64,000 nucleotides of DNA from Segatella copri. GTDB lineage: Bacteria; Bacteroidota; Bacteroidia; Bacteroidales; Bacteroidaceae. Below are positions 44,522-56,076 of this stretch, in pieces. The notes beneath the pieces were generated by a model that saw only the letters and a list, made by a program, of their open reading frames with translations, searched no databases and was not told where the DNA came from. The position numbers were made by a program, and so were the translations under genes. The stretch's first letter is position 1; every line of letters starts with the position of its first letter. The stretch covers positions 2,038,501 through 2,102,500 of the forward strand of contig NZ_CP042464.1 in assembly GCF_015074785.1 (NCBI RefSeq), in the 5' to 3' direction.

Positions 44522-46177
44522 TCAGTCAGTCAGTTTCTGAAGTGGAGCTTCATGACGCTTAATGTTCTTGAGTTCGGAGCCCTTGGATTTACCACGCCAT
44601 ACAAAGATATCATTCTTATCTTTAGGACGCAAGTCCTCAAACCAGGCAAAATTGTTAAGTTTATATTTTGCCGGCGGAATCTGCGTCATAGGATACATGG
44701 TAGATGTAAACTTATTGGTCCAGATTTTCTCCATCTTCCTGCCCGGTCCCATATACATGCGCATGGTATCGGTCTCCAGATAATTCAAGCCTATGAGCGA
44801 ACTGTCCTTATCATCCGTCATATAATAGATGGTCTGCACATTACCGATAGACTCTCCTTGTTTAATCTCACCTTTTTCAAAGTAAGATTTCATCTCAGAA
44901 GAACTGATCTGATTGAAATGAACACTATCCGGCATCTGCTCTACAGACAGCGCCTGTCCGATGACATGGGCAAAACGAACGGTAGAGTCGTTCATGAAGA
45001 CCAGAATCTTCTCGCCCAGCAACTGACGGTTTCCATTCCAGACGATAGGATCCTTATACATGGTCATGCAGGAATCCTGAGAATTGAAAACCAGGGAATC
45101 GCAGATGGCCTGCATATCCAGGCGATAGGCACGGACCTTAGGATAAGCATGCACCTTACGGTATACCGAATCGGTATTGATATGGAAGGTATTGATACGC
45201 ATGGTATCAGAATGAACCCAAAGGGTATCTTTCTGCGAATAGTCGATTGCTACAGGATTGCGGGTAGCAAAGCCATTACCGGTTTTTTCGTTGTAACGCA
45301 GATAATTGCAAGTAAGGGAATTCTTGCTCTTCTTATCTACATAAACCACATTGCCATATCCGGTACTCTCTCCATCCTTTACATAATAGAGCGTATCACC
45401 CGTAAGTGTCTTGTCTTTATCTATAACCGTAGAGCGGCCGTAAAGCTGTGCTCTATCGGTCTTGGTATCATAATATCCGTCTTCTGTCTTGACAACACTT
45501 GCACCGGAAACGATCTTAGAAGGTCCTACCATGTGAGCCTTTGACTTACGGACATCGTAATACAAAGTGTCGGTGGTAACAACATCCTTGCCGCTGCGCA
45601 ACTTGACATTATAAACAAACTTAGCCTCACGCGTTTCGGTATGATACTCACCCCAATCGGCAACCAGCTTATCCTTACCATCAATCAGCGTTCCGCCGTC
45701 AAAGAAGTTTGCCATATTATACAAGCGGTCGAAATCCAAGCTATCAGTACGCAAAGTCTGCCGACGATGATGTAAGACCACATTCTTGCGTGCTCTCATC
45801 ATCTGCATCTGCCCATCATACTCTGCTCTATCACAAGTGAGTGACAAGGTGTCTCCCTGCCGGTAATGAACATGTCCGAAAGCTTTCACAGAATTAGAAG
45901 CCTGATAGAAATACGCGCTGTCACAGGTAAGATGACTGCCCTGATGCAAGAAAGAGACCTTACCTTTCAATATTTGGGCATCAGGATTATTACCGAACAT
46001 ATCATAGTACAATTCATCTGCATGCAAAAGATATACGCGGTCACCATGAGGGCGTTTTCTGGCATGCTTCTTTGGAGCCTGCATGGCTTGCATCAGACAA
46101 AACCCAAACAGGCATAGAACCATAACCGATATGATTCTATGCCCTCTGATATGATTATTTAATCTTTTATTTATCAT
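44522..46177 (-). CDS. OstA/LptA-like periplasmic protein
   Basis: 551 residues. N-terminal signal/anchor (about 16-32). Repeated OstA-like beta-jellyroll strands: VYLLHADELYYD, LKGKVSFLHQGSHLTCDSAYFY, LSLTCDRAEYDG, TLTGDTLYYV. These build the LptA-type groove that carries LPS across the periplasm; it is much longer than E. coli LptA (185 residues), as is usual for the Bacteroidota OstA-like protein. Overlaps the SurA-like gene by 4 bp (ATGA), so it is translationally coupled to a folding factor. Confidence 0.8.
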   Translation of the reverse strand: MINKRLNNHIRGHRIISVMVLCLFGFCLMQAMQAPKKHARKRPHGDRVYLLHADELYYDMFGNNPDAQILKGKVSFLHQGSHLTCDSAYFYQASNSVKAFGHVHYRQGDTLSLTCDRAEYDGQMQMMRARKNVVLHHRRQTLRTDSLDFDRLYNMANFFDGGTLIDGKDKLVADWGEYHTETREAKFVYNVKLRSGKDVVTTDTLYYDVRKSKAHMVGPSKIVSGASVVKTEDGYYDTKTDRAQLYGRSTVIDKDKTLTGDTLYYVKDGESTGYGNVVYVDKKSKNSLTCNYLRYNEKTGNGFATRNPVAIDYSQKDTLWVHSDTMRINTFHINTDSVYRKVHAYPKVRAYRLDMQAICDSLVFNSQDSCMTMYKDPIVWNGNRQLLGEKILVFMNDSTVRFAHVIGQALSVEQMPDSVHFNQISSSEMKSYFEKGEIKQGESIGNVQTIYYMTDDKDSSLIGLNYLETDTMRMYMGPGRKMEKIWTNKFTSTMYPMTQIPPAKYKLNNFAWFEDLRPKDKNDIFVWRGKSKGSELKNIKRHEAPLQKLTD

Positions 46178-47628
46178 TTAATCCAACCTTGATATTCAAA
46201 CTTACAATCCTTATAGCGATCGTTCATACGAACATAAGTCTGCTTGATTTTATTGACTACCCAATCGTGCAAGGTCTGGGCACGCTCCTTAGCCAACACT
46301 ACATCCTTCATCACCTGAAAATCTTCGGTAATAGTAGCTCTATGTCCGTCAACACGGCTTACCAGTTTTACCAAAGCACAAGTGGTTTTACCCTTGGAAT
46401 TCACCATCGTGAAAGGTGCAGAAACCTCACCTACCTTCATTGTATCTACCATACGGGCAACCTCGGTAGGTAAATCCTTCATCTGGAAGCGGGAAGTTCT
46501 TGACTGGTCAGGAGTAACATTGGCCATCAAACCCTTGTTGTTGCGGGTATCCTTATCATCAGACAATGCTTCAACAGCCTGCTCAAAGGTAAACTTAGCG
46601 GCACGGATATCATTACCGATAGAATCCAGACGGCCGATAGACTTATCAATAGCATCTTGAGAAACCTGAGGCTTGAGCAGGATATGGCGACACTTAATCT
46701 TATCACCACGCTTATCAATCAACTGGATGATATGATAACCAAACTCAGACTCAACAATCTTTGAGATTTTCTTAGGATCGGTAAGATTGAATGCTACATT
46801 TGCAAACGCAGGATCCAACATACCTCTACCGATATAATCCATCTCGCCACCCATACGGGCTGAACCCGGATCCTCAGAATAAAGACGAGCCAAAGTAGCA
46901 AAAGAAGTCTCACCCTTATTCACACGGTCAGTAAACTCACGCAACTGATTTTTCACACGGTTAATCTCCTCAAGAGGAATACGTGGCTGCATGGTAAGAA
47001 TCTCAACCTCTACCTCTGTAGGAACAAAAGGGATACTGTCTGCAGGTAAATCCTTAAAGTATTTACGTACCTGAGCTGGAGACACCTTGATATCCTTCAC
47101 CAGTTCCTGCTTCATCTTCTGAATCAGCTGTTGGTTTTTGAAATCATCATGCATCTGCTGGCGCATCTGGGTGATACTTTGCTTGCGATACTCCTCCAGT
47201 TTTTCACGAGAACCAATCATGGAAACCCAACTGTTGATCTGTTCGTCGATACCATTCATGACTTCTGACTCAGATACTTCGATACTATCGATAGCTGCCT
47301 GATGGAGAAACAGTTTCTGAACGGCAATCTGCTCAGGAATAGAACAGTCTGGGTCACCAGAATATTTAATACCTTCAGCCTCAGCCTGCAAACGGGTTAC
47401 CTCGACGTCTGACTTCAGGATAGCCTCATCGCCGACAACCCAAATTACTTCATCAACCACACTACCCTCATTGATTTTCTGAGAATCGGCAGCAGCTTGT
47501 TGCTTGATATTTGCAGAATCAGCCTCATGAGCCAAAGCACTACGGCTTGCTCTTGTTGCACTAGCACTTATTCCTACTATCATCAGCAGGGCTATAAATG
47601 CCATTGTCATTTTATATCCAGTATTCAT
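46174..47628 (-). CDS. surA: SurA-like periplasmic peptidyl-prolyl isomerase
   Basis: 484 residues. Signal peptide, SurA N-terminal helical domain (about 55-190, VVDEVIWVVGDEAILKSDVE), then two parvulin domains: VEVEILTM..ESEFGYHIIQLIDKR and CRHILLKPQVS..APFTMVNSKGKT. Chaperone/isomerase for outer-membrane proteins such as the two OmpA-family proteins and LptD. In an operon with another PPIase and OstA-like protein. Confidence 0.87.
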   Translation of the reverse strand: MNTGYKMTMAFIALLMIVGISASATRASRSALAHEADSANIKQQAAADSQKINEGSVVDEVIWVVGDEAILKSDVEVTRLQAEAEGIKYSGDPDCSIPEQIAVQKLFLHQAAIDSIEVSESEVMNGIDEQINSWVSMIGSREKLEEYRKQSITQMRQQMHDDFKNQQLIQKMKQELVKDIKVSPAQVRKYFKDLPADSIPFVPTEVEVEILTMQPRIPLEEINRVKNQLREFTDRVNKGETSFATLARLYSEDPGSARMGGEMDYIGRGMLDPAFANVAFNLTDPKKISKIVESEFGYHIIQLIDKRGDKIKCRHILLKPQVSQDAIDKSIGRLDSIGNDIRAAKFTFEQAVEALSDDKDTRNNKGLMANVTPDQSRTSRFQMKDLPTEVARMVDTMKVGEVSAPFTMVNSKGKTTCALVKLVSRVDGHRATITEDFQVMKDVVLAKERAQTLHDWVVNKIKQTYVRMNDRYKDCKFEYQGWIK

Positions 47629-47647
47629 GTATTGTTTCTATAATATA

Positions 47648-48634
47648 TTAATGTATATTGAGAGTGGTCAACATGCTATGGAAAACCACCACTTTATATT
47701 TCTTCTTCAATTGTGCGACCCATTGTTTCTCTAACGAGTCTTGATAGTCAGCAAGTACCACATCCGGGTATTCGCCATTCCGGGGCTGATTAACCTTCAT
47801 TTTCTTCAGGCGCTTCATTTCCCATTTGTATTTTTTCTTATTCTTGGCATAGAAGGCAGCCAGACCTTTTTTATCAGCAGCAGCCTTATCCCAAATATTA
47901 CGCTGGCAGATTTCATTCAGCAAAAGGTTTTCTACTTCCTCCTGCTGCTGGTAGGTTCCCCGCCAATTTTCTACCTTAGCATCAGCAACATATTTTTTCG
48001 GATTACCATCATCATGTTTATCCAGCAACTTGACGATATGATAACCAAACTCAGACATAAACGGTCTACTAATCTCACCCTTTCGCAGAGAGAAAGCTAC
48101 TTTTTCAAAAGCCTGCACAGTCTGACCTTTTGTAAACCATGCCAAAGTCCCCCCATTGACCGCAGACCCTTTATCATCAGAACACTTTTTTGCCAGGTCT
48201 GCAAAATCTGCACCTTTGCAAAGAGCCTGATAAATAGAATCGATTCTTCTTTCCACTACCTCCTGTTCCTGGTAAGATGCTTTCTGTCCCAATCTCAAGA
48301 GGATATGTGCAACATGAACACTGCCTTTATCGAGCATCAACTCGCATGACTCGACATCATCATATCGTTTCAACACACGCCTGATATTAGGCAAAGTATC
48401 GAGATGAGCATCCTTAGCAGCTTGCACTTTCAGCTTATAATCAACAAAGCCATCGGTAAACACCTTGATACTTTTAGAATCAACCGTATTTCCCAAATGA
48501 TTTTTCTGATAAAAGTACTCAAATTCCGACTTCTTGACAGATTGACCATCAATAATCATAACAATTGGGTCGGTATGAGCAAAAGCAATGCTCCCCGAAA
48601 GGAGCATTGCCGCTATAAGTGCATAAAACTTCAT
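47648..48634 (-). CDS. periplasmic parvulin-type PPIase
   Basis: 328 residues. Signal peptide 1-19 (AFA), SurA-N-like segment, one parvulin domain (VAHILLRLGQ to SEFGYHIVKLLDKHDDG), then a lysine-rich C-terminal region (KKKYKWEMKRLKKMKVNQ). Likely partners the SurA-like protein next door in outer-membrane protein folding. 14 bp after guaB and 19 bp before the SurA-like gene. Confidence 0.8.
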   Translation of the reverse strand: MKFYALIAAMLLSGSIAFAHTDPIVMIIDGQSVKKSEFEYFYQKNHLGNTVDSKSIKVFTDGFVDYKLKVQAAKDAHLDTLPNIRRVLKRYDDVESCELMLDKGSVHVAHILLRLGQKASYQEQEVVERRIDSIYQALCKGADFADLAKKCSDDKGSAVNGGTLAWFTKGQTVQAFEKVAFSLRKGEISRPFMSEFGYHIVKLLDKHDDGNPKKYVADAKVENWRGTYQQQEEVENLLLNEICQRNIWDKAAADKKGLAAFYAKNKKKYKWEMKRLKKMKVNQPRNGEYPDVVLADYQDSLEKQWVAQLKKKYKVVVFHSMLTTLNIH

Positions 48635-48648
48635 ATTTCCTAATTATA

Positions 48649-50151
<1,503 letters not shown>

Positions 50152-50161
50152 TTATTGCGTG

Positions 50162-50169
50162 CAAATTTA
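50162..50169 (-). promoter_or_regulatory. guaB: -7 box of the guaB operon
   Basis: TAAATTTG on the minus strand, 28 bp before the ATG. Confidence 0.6.
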
Positions 50170-50236
50170 GCAATAATTTCTCAGATAGAGTTCGCTTTTC
50201 ACGAAAATCTTACCTTATTAATGCTATTTAACGTGA

Positions 50237-52417
50237 TTAGTTGGCTTGTTCGGACAAAAACTTGATTCTGACGAGTCGAATTTCGTCTTCATTGTAGTCT
50301 TCACCCAATTCATCTTGAGCCGCATTCAAATCATCAGTATCGCTCTCCATGAAGTAATCGTAGATATCATCTACATGGTCATCATCCACAACTTCCTCTA
50401 TGAAATAATCGATATTCAGCTTGGTACCGCTGTAAACGATTGCCTCTATTTCGTCAAGCAATTCTGAGAAATCCAAACCTTTTGCTTCTGCCAAATCATC
50501 AAGATCTATCTGGCGGTCTATGCTCTGAATGATGCTTACCTTCAAGACTGATTTCTTGGCAACTGTCCTGACACGTAATTCCTCAGGACGCTCTATCAGA
50601 TTCTCTTCACAATACTGATTGATCAATTTACAGAACTCCTTACCATACCTCTTTGCCTTACCGGCTCCAACTCCCTGTATGTTCTGCAATTCCTGCATAT
50701 CTACAGGATACATCGTTGCCATCTGTTCCAGAGAAATATCCTGGAAAATAACATAAGGCGGCAATTTATGCTTCTTTGCTACTGTCTTACGCAAGTCTTT
50801 CAACATGGAGAAAAGTGTCTGATCCAAAGCACCTGTATTATGCTCGCTCAGAGGCGCTCCATCAAAATCATCAGAGAATTCCTTATCGGCAACGATCATG
50901 AATGATTCAGGATTCTTAATGAAACGCTTACCCGCAGCTGTCAACTTCAAAAGGCCATAGTTCTCTACATCTTTCTTGAGATAACCGGCTATCAACGCCT
51001 GACGGATAACAGGATTCCAAACTTTAGAATCCATATCTTCTCCTGCTCCAAACTCCTCCAGTTCATCATGCTTGTGAGAAACAATATCATCAGTAGCACG
51101 TCCCTTTACAAAATCGATGATATATTCCTGGCGGAAATTCTCCTTCACCGCAGCAACAGACTCCAAAACAACGAGCAGCGCATCCTTAGCCTCGAATTTT
51201 TCTGTAGGATGCAGGCAGTTGTCGCAGTTATGGCAGTTTTCTTCATGATATTCCTCACCAAAATAATGAAGCAACATTTTTCTGCGACAAACAGACGATT
51301 CTGCATAGGCAGCCGTTTCCTGCAACAACTGTCTGCCGATATCCTGTTCTGCTACAGGTTTGTTCTCCATAAACTTCTCCAATTTTCTGAGGTCTTTACG
51401 GGCATAGAAGGCGATACATATACCCTCGCCTCCATCACGTCCGGCTCTACCCGTTTCCTGATAATAACCTTCCAAGCTCTTGGGTATATCATAATGAATA
51501 ACAAAACGGACATCAGGTTTATCGATACCCATTCCGAAGGCGATAGTAGCAACAATGACATCAATACGCTCCATCAGAAAATCATCCTGGGTTTGAGAAC
51601 GGGTAGCCGAATCAAGACCGGCATGATAAGGAGCCGCTTTGATTTCATTGGCTTTCAATACCTCTGCCAATTCCTCTACTTTCTTACGGGAGAGACAATA
51701 GATAATACCACTCTTTCCTTTGTGTTGACGAATAAACATGATGATCTGACGATCGATATCCTTGTTCTTCGGGCGCACCTCATAATACAAGTTAGGGCGG
51801 TTAAAAGAACTCTTGAATTCTTTGGCATCCATGATGCCTAAGTTTTTCTTGATATCAGTACGTACCTTATCTGTTGCAGTAGCTGTTAGCGCTATCACAG
51901 GTGCAACACCTATTTCGTTAATAATAGGGCGAATACGACGATACTCTGGTCTGAAATCGTGTCCCCACTCAGAGATACAGTGAGCCTCATCAATGGCATA
52001 GAACGAAATCTTTACTGTTTTAAGGAACTCAACATTATCTTCTTTCGTCAAAGATTCAGGTGCAACATACAGGAGTTTGGTCGTACCATTGAGAATATCA
52101 TTCTTCACCTTCTCAATAGCCGACTTATTCAATGATGAATTGAGATAATGAGCCACGCCATCACTTTCACTCAAACCATTAATAACATCTACCTGGTTCT
52201 TCATCAAAGCAATCAGAGGAGAAATCACAATAGCTGTGCCCTCCATAATGAGCGAAGGCAACTGGTAACACAAACTCTTACCGCCACCTGTAGGCATCAA
52301 TACAAAAGTATCATTGCCACTCATCAAATTTCTGATGATTGCCTCTTGATCACCCTTAAACGAATCGAAGCCGAAATAATGCTTCAACTGTCCTGTAAGA
52401 TTAACCTGTTCTGTCAT
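50237..52417 (-). CDS. recQ: RecQ-family DNA helicase
   Basis: 726 residues from the ATG at 52417 (a GTG two codons earlier is less likely). SF2 helicase: Walker A MPTGGGKSLCYQLP, DEAH box AIDEAHCISEWGHDF, motif VI QETGRAGRDG, zinc-binding Cys region (CRRKMLLHYFGE..CHNCDNC), RQC winged helix, HRDC domain near 560, then an extra C-terminal helical domain of about 90 residues (IDLDDLAEAKGLDF onward) seen in Bacteroidota RecQ. Unwinds recombination and stalled-fork intermediates. Third gene after clpP and clpX on the same strand. Confidence 0.92.
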   Translation of the reverse strand: MTEQVNLTGQLKHYFGFDSFKGDQEAIIRNLMSGNDTFVLMPTGGGKSLCYQLPSLIMEGTAIVISPLIALMKNQVDVINGLSESDGVAHYLNSSLNKSAIEKVKNDILNGTTKLLYVAPESLTKEDNVEFLKTVKISFYAIDEAHCISEWGHDFRPEYRRIRPIINEIGVAPVIALTATATDKVRTDIKKNLGIMDAKEFKSSFNRPNLYYEVRPKNKDIDRQIIMFIRQHKGKSGIIYCLSRKKVEELAEVLKANEIKAAPYHAGLDSATRSQTQDDFLMERIDVIVATIAFGMGIDKPDVRFVIHYDIPKSLEGYYQETGRAGRDGGEGICIAFYARKDLRKLEKFMENKPVAEQDIGRQLLQETAAYAESSVCRRKMLLHYFGEEYHEENCHNCDNCLHPTEKFEAKDALLVVLESVAAVKENFRQEYIIDFVKGRATDDIVSHKHDELEEFGAGEDMDSKVWNPVIRQALIAGYLKKDVENYGLLKLTAAGKRFIKNPESFMIVADKEFSDDFDGAPLSEHNTGALDQTLFSMLKDLRKTVAKKHKLPPYVIFQDISLEQMATMYPVDMQELQNIQGVGAGKAKRYGKEFCKLINQYCEENLIERPEELRVRTVAKKSVLKVSIIQSIDRQIDLDDLAEAKGLDFSELLDEIEAIVYSGTKLNIDYFIEEVVDDDHVDDIYDYFMESDTDDLNAAQDELGEDYNEDEIRLVRIKFLSEQAN

Positions 52418-52493
52418 ATCCACCTATTATTATATTATATATGTCTATATATACGATTAAATAGCAATCAATTGGGCAAAATGCCCAACTGAT

Positions 52494-53723
52494 TTATGCA
52501 GTTTCCAACTGTCCGAGATGAGATTTATCCAACTGTTGCTTGGTATACTCCAGCGTAACAGTGAATGATTTAACCTTCTCTGATGGAATCTCAAACATAG
52601 CATCCATCATCACAGCTTCAACAATTGAACGAAGTCCGCGAGCACCCAATTTATACTCTACCGCTTTGTCTACGATATAATCGAGAGCATCTTCATCAAA
52701 CTTCAGTTTAATGCCATCCATCTCAAACAATTTCTGATACTGCTTGACAATTGAATTCTTAGGTTCAACCAAAATTTTGCGCAAAGCCTCCCTATCCAAC
52801 GGATTGAGATAAGTAAGCACAGGCAAACGGCCGATAATTTCAGGTATCAAGCCAAAAGACTTCAAATCCTGTGGAAGGATATACTGCATCAAATCCTTCT
52901 TATCTATCTTAGCTACATTCTGAACCGAATTATAGCCTACTACGTGCGTATTCATACGCTGAGCTATTTTACGCTCAATACCGTCAAAAGCACCACCACA
53001 GATAAACAGGATATTCTTGGTATCTACATGGATATAATCCTGATCAGGATGCTTGCGTCCACCCTTAGGCGGAACATTAACCATGGTACCTTCCAAGAGT
53101 TTCAACAATCCCTGCTGTACACCTTCGCCACTCACATCACGCGTGATAGAAGGATTATCGCTCTTGCGGGCTATCTTATCAATCTCATCAATGAACACAA
53201 TTCCCCTTTCTGCTGCAGCCACATCATAATCAGCAACCTGCAACAGACGCGACAAGATGCTTTCAACGTCTTCACCCACATAACCTGCTTCAGTAAATAC
53301 AGTGGCATCAACAATGGTGAAAGGAACATCCAACATCTTAGCTATTGTACGCGCCAACAAGGTTTTACCTGTACCGGTACTACCAACCATGATGATATTA
53401 CTCTTTTCGATTTCTACACCATCTTCATCCTTTGGCTGCTGCAAACGCTTGTAGTGGTTATATACAGCGACAGCCAAATTGCGCTTAGCCTGATCCTGAC
53501 CAATGATATATTCATCCAGGTATTTTTTGATCTCTACAGGCTTTGGCACCTCTTTGAGAACAAACTTACCCTCCCCAGCTTTAGGAGCCAAGACCCCTGT
53601 AGACTGTATAATTTCATAAGCCTGCTTAGCACAATCTTCGCAAATGAAGCCATTGATACCCGTGATGAGTAATCTGACTTCATTTTCTGATCTTCCACAG
53701 AAGCTACATACTTTCTTTGGCAT
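52494..53723 (-). CDS. clpX: ClpX ATPase, unfoldase subunit of ClpXP
   Basis: 409 residues. N-terminal zinc finger [17 protein letters not shown]+ core with Walker [12 protein letters not shown], Walker B VFIDEIDK, sensor 2 GARGLRSI, and the IGF-equivalent loop that contacts ClpP. Unfolds tagged or damaged proteins for ClpP, encoded just upstream. 65 bp after clpP. Confidence 0.95.
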   Translation of the reverse strand: MPKKVCSFCGRSENEVRLLITGINGFICEDCAKQAYEIIQSTGVLAPKAGEGKFVLKEVPKPVEIKKYLDEYIIGQDQAKRNLAVAVYNHYKRLQQPKDEDGVEIEKSNIIMVGSTGTGKTLLARTIAKMLDVPFTIVDATVFTEAGYVGEDVESILSRLLQVADYDVAAAERGIVFIDEIDKIARKSDNPSITRDVSGEGVQQGLLKLLEGTMVNVPPKGGRKHPDQDYIHVDTKNILFICGGAFDGIERKIAQRMNTHVVGYNSVQNVAKIDKKDLMQYILPQDLKSFGLIPEIIGRLPVLTYLNPLDREALRKILVEPKNSIVKQYQKLFEMDGIKLKFDEDALDYIVDKAVEYKLGARGLRSIVEAVMMDAMFEIPSEKVKSFTVTLEYTKQQLDKSHLGQLETA

Positions 53724-53743
53724 ATTATAATTATTATCTCTTC

Positions 53744-53768
53744 TTGCGCACCTTATTATATATACGCA
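53744..53768 (-). repeat. TATATATAATAAGGTG motif between clpP and clpX
   Basis: Read on the minus strand, this is the same motif found near 643, 33283, 33314, 35600, 40630 and 41270, here in the short clpP-clpX gap. Confidence 0.4.
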
Positions 53769-53788
53769 TATTTACTTAAAACAATTCG

Positions 53789-54451
53789 TTATTTACGAAC
53801 CAACACATTATCTATCATTCCATATTCCTTGGCTTCTTCAGCTGTCATCCAATAGTTACGGTCGCTATCAGCATAAACCTTATCATAAGGAGTATGAGAA
53901 TGGTCTGAAATGATAGTATACAATTCCTTTTTCATCTTCAAGATTTCGCGAGCCTCAATCTCAATATCAGAAGCCTGACCCTGAACGCCACCTAATGGCT
54001 GGTGAATCATGACACGGCTATGAGGCAAAGCAGAACGTTTACCCTCCTGACCAGAAACGAGCAGCACGGCAGCCATAGAAGCAGCCATACCTGTACAGAT
54101 AGTAGCTACATCGCTAGAGATAAACTGCATGGTATCATAAATACCCAAACCGGCAGTAACGCTACCACCAGGACTATTCAAATAGATAGAAATATCTTTG
54201 CCACTATCTACTGAATCCAGATACAGCAATTGCGCCTGCAATGTATTTGCGGTGTAGTCATCAATCTGTGTACCCAGGAAGATGATACGGTCCATCATTA
54301 AGCGAGAGAATACATCCATCTGAGTAACGTTCAGCTGACGCTCCTCCAAGATGTAAGGGTTCATATACTGAGCCTGTGCCTTAATTACATCATCAAGCAC
54401 CATACCATTCATACCAAGATGCTTGGTTGCATATTTTCTAAAATCGTTCAT
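53789..54451 (-). CDS. clpP: ClpP protease subunit
   Basis: 220 residues. Serine peptidase with the active-site Ser in GMAASMAAV, His in LPHSRVMIHQPLGG, and Asp near the C-terminal third. Slightly longer than E. coli ClpP; starts MNDFRKYATKHLG. Forms the tetradecameric chamber with ClpX. Its promoter sits in an unusual inverted repeat (54491-54553). Confidence 0.94.
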   Translation of the reverse strand: MNDFRKYATKHLGMNGMVLDDVIKAQAQYMNPYILEERQLNVTQMDVFSRLMMDRIIFLGTQIDDYTANTLQAQLLYLDSVDSGKDISIYLNSPGGSVTAGLGIYDTMQFISSDVATICTGMAASMAAVLLVSGQEGKRSALPHSRVMIHQPLGGVQGQASDIEIEAREILKMKKELYTIISDHSHTPYDKVYADSDRNYWMTAEEAKEYGMIDNVLVRK

Positions 54452-54490
54452 ATCTATATAGTATTTTACGTCTTAAACCATACGAAAAAA

Positions 54491-54553
54491 GAGGTTATCG
54501 ACCCTTATTTCTCGTTCGGTGGAACAAAGATAATAAAAAAAGTCGATAACCTC
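54491..54553 (-). terminator. clpP: tig terminator whose loop holds the clpP promoter
   Basis: 12-bp arms GAGGTTATCGAC (54542-54553 as read on minus) and GTCGATAACCTC (54491-54502), the second followed by TTTTTT. The 39-bp loop contains TATCTTTG (54525-54532). Read-through from tig would form the full hairpin; RNA started at the loop promoter lacks the first arm. Confidence 0.6.
54525..54532 (-). promoter_or_regulatory. clpP: -7 box of clpP-clpX(-recQ)
   Basis: TATCTTTG on the minus strand, 74 bp before the clpP ATG, inside the inverted repeat. No good -33 TTTG is seen; the arm sequence occupies that place. Confidence 0.55.
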
Positions 54554-54585
54554 GTATTTATTTGAAGTTTTTTTTCAAAAAAATG

Positions 54586-55944
54586 TTATTCCTGCATCAT
54601 CTTGTTGAAATCTTCTACAGAAATCTCCTTTTCGTTAAGCTTTACTGCTGTTTTCAGAGATGCAGCCAACTTACGATCGATAGAGCGATCTACAAGTGCA
54701 TCTGTAGCGTCACCCTTCTTGAGGATTTCCTTAGCATAGTTCTCAATGTACTCCTCAGGAATGTTGTTCATACCATACTGAGCGAACTGAGCACGAGCTG
54801 CCTCCTTAGCTGTCTCCATCAGGTCATTGTCATCAACCTTGATATCCTGAGCCTTGATAAGCTGCTCCTTGATAAGATGCCATGTCAACTCCTTGATGCT
54901 CTCAGCATAGTTCTTCTCTACGAACTCCTCGCCCTTATCCTTGTTGTTAGCCAACATGATACGTTTCAAGAGTGCATCTGGGAACTGCAATTCACCTACC
55001 TTCTTCTCGCAGTGCTCGCGAACGTCGAGAATGAACTTATAATCAGAATCGTTAACGAGCTGTGCCTGCAAGCCCTCTGCAATCTTAGCACGGAAAGCTG
55101 CCTCGTCCTTCACGTCAGTATCCTCACCGAGAACCTGCTTAAAGAGCTCTTCGTTGATTTCATGCTTCTTGAAACGCTGGATTTCTGTAACCTGGAAGCT
55201 GAACTCTGACTCCAAGTCCTTAACAGCTTCACGCTCAATCTTCAGGAGTGAAGAAATCTCAGTATCGTTCTCTGGATAAGCCTTCTTAGGGTTGAATGTG
55301 ATTACATCACCGAGCTTAGCATCGTTGAAGAGATTCTTCTGCTCGTCAACCTTGATGTAGCTAGGCATCAGGATAGCACCCTCTACAGTGATACCACCTT
55401 CCTTGGTATTGCCATTTTCATCAAGCTCACGCAAGTCACCCTTCAAAAGGTCATTCTCCTCGTACTTTTCAGCCTTCTCATAGCTACCTGCACGCTGAGC
55501 GTACATATCAATCTGCTGATCGAGAATCTTATCATCAACTGTGATGTTATAATAATCAACCTTGTCGCGACCATTGAGAGTTACCTTGAACTCTGGAGCA
55601 ACAGCGATATCAAACATAAATGTGAAAGAAGTACCATTCTCCAAGTCAGCTGGCTCCTGCTTCTCTGATGGGAGAGGCTCACCGAGCATCTGGATATTGT
55701 TGTCCTGTACATACTTGTAAATCTGCTGACCAACGAGCTTGTTGATAGCTTCCATTTTTACAGATGGACCGAACTGACGCTTAATCATACCCATAGGAGC
55801 CTGACCAGGACGGAAACCTGGAACATTAGCCTTCTTACGATAATCTTTCAATGTCTTCTCGACATCATTCTTGTAATCTTCCTCTTCGACAACGAGGGTC
55901 AAAAGACCATTAATCTTGTCAGGATTTTCAAATGAAATTTTCAT
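54586..55944 (-). CDS. tig: trigger factor
   Basis: 452 residues. Ribosome-binding N-terminal domain (NVEKTLKDYRKKANVPGFRPGQAPMG split around the GFRPG signature), a diverged FKBP-like PPIase region (about 150-235) and a helical C-terminal chaperone domain. Binds nascent chains at the ribosome exit. Upstream neighbour of clpPX, the common bacterial order. Confidence 0.9.
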   Translation of the reverse strand: MKISFENPDKINGLLTLVVEEEDYKNDVEKTLKDYRKKANVPGFRPGQAPMGMIKRQFGPSVKMEAINKLVGQQIYKYVQDNNIQMLGEPLPSEKQEPADLENGTSFTFMFDIAVAPEFKVTLNGRDKVDYYNITVDDKILDQQIDMYAQRAGSYEKAEKYEENDLLKGDLRELDENGNTKEGGITVEGAILMPSYIKVDEQKNLFNDAKLGDVITFNPKKAYPENDTEISSLLKIEREAVKDLESEFSFQVTEIQRFKKHEINEELFKQVLGEDTDVKDEAAFRAKIAEGLQAQLVNDSDYKFILDVREHCEKKVGELQFPDALLKRIMLANNKDKGEEFVEKNYAESIKELTWHLIKEQLIKAQDIKVDDNDLMETAKEAARAQFAQYGMNNIPEEYIENYAKEILKKGDATDALVDRSIDRKLAASLKTAVKLNEKEISVEDFNKMMQE

Positions 55945-56020
55945 CTTGATATTTGTTATTTTATTATTGTTAATATTTTCTTTAATTCTACAGTTTTCGT
56001 GTATAACCGCAATTGGCTTG

Positions 56021-56028
56021 CAAAATTA
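56021..56028 (-). promoter_or_regulatory. tig: -7 box of tig
   Basis: TAATTTTG on the minus strand, 76 bp before the ATG. Confidence 0.55.
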
Positions 56029-56076
56029 CACATTTTTAATGGATATACCTAATATATAAGAGAAAAAAATGATTTT

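Noticed and set aside
44552..45544. 330-codon frame antisense to the OstA-like gene
   Set aside because: Mirror of a gene with clear signal and OstA repeats; operon context favours the minus strand.
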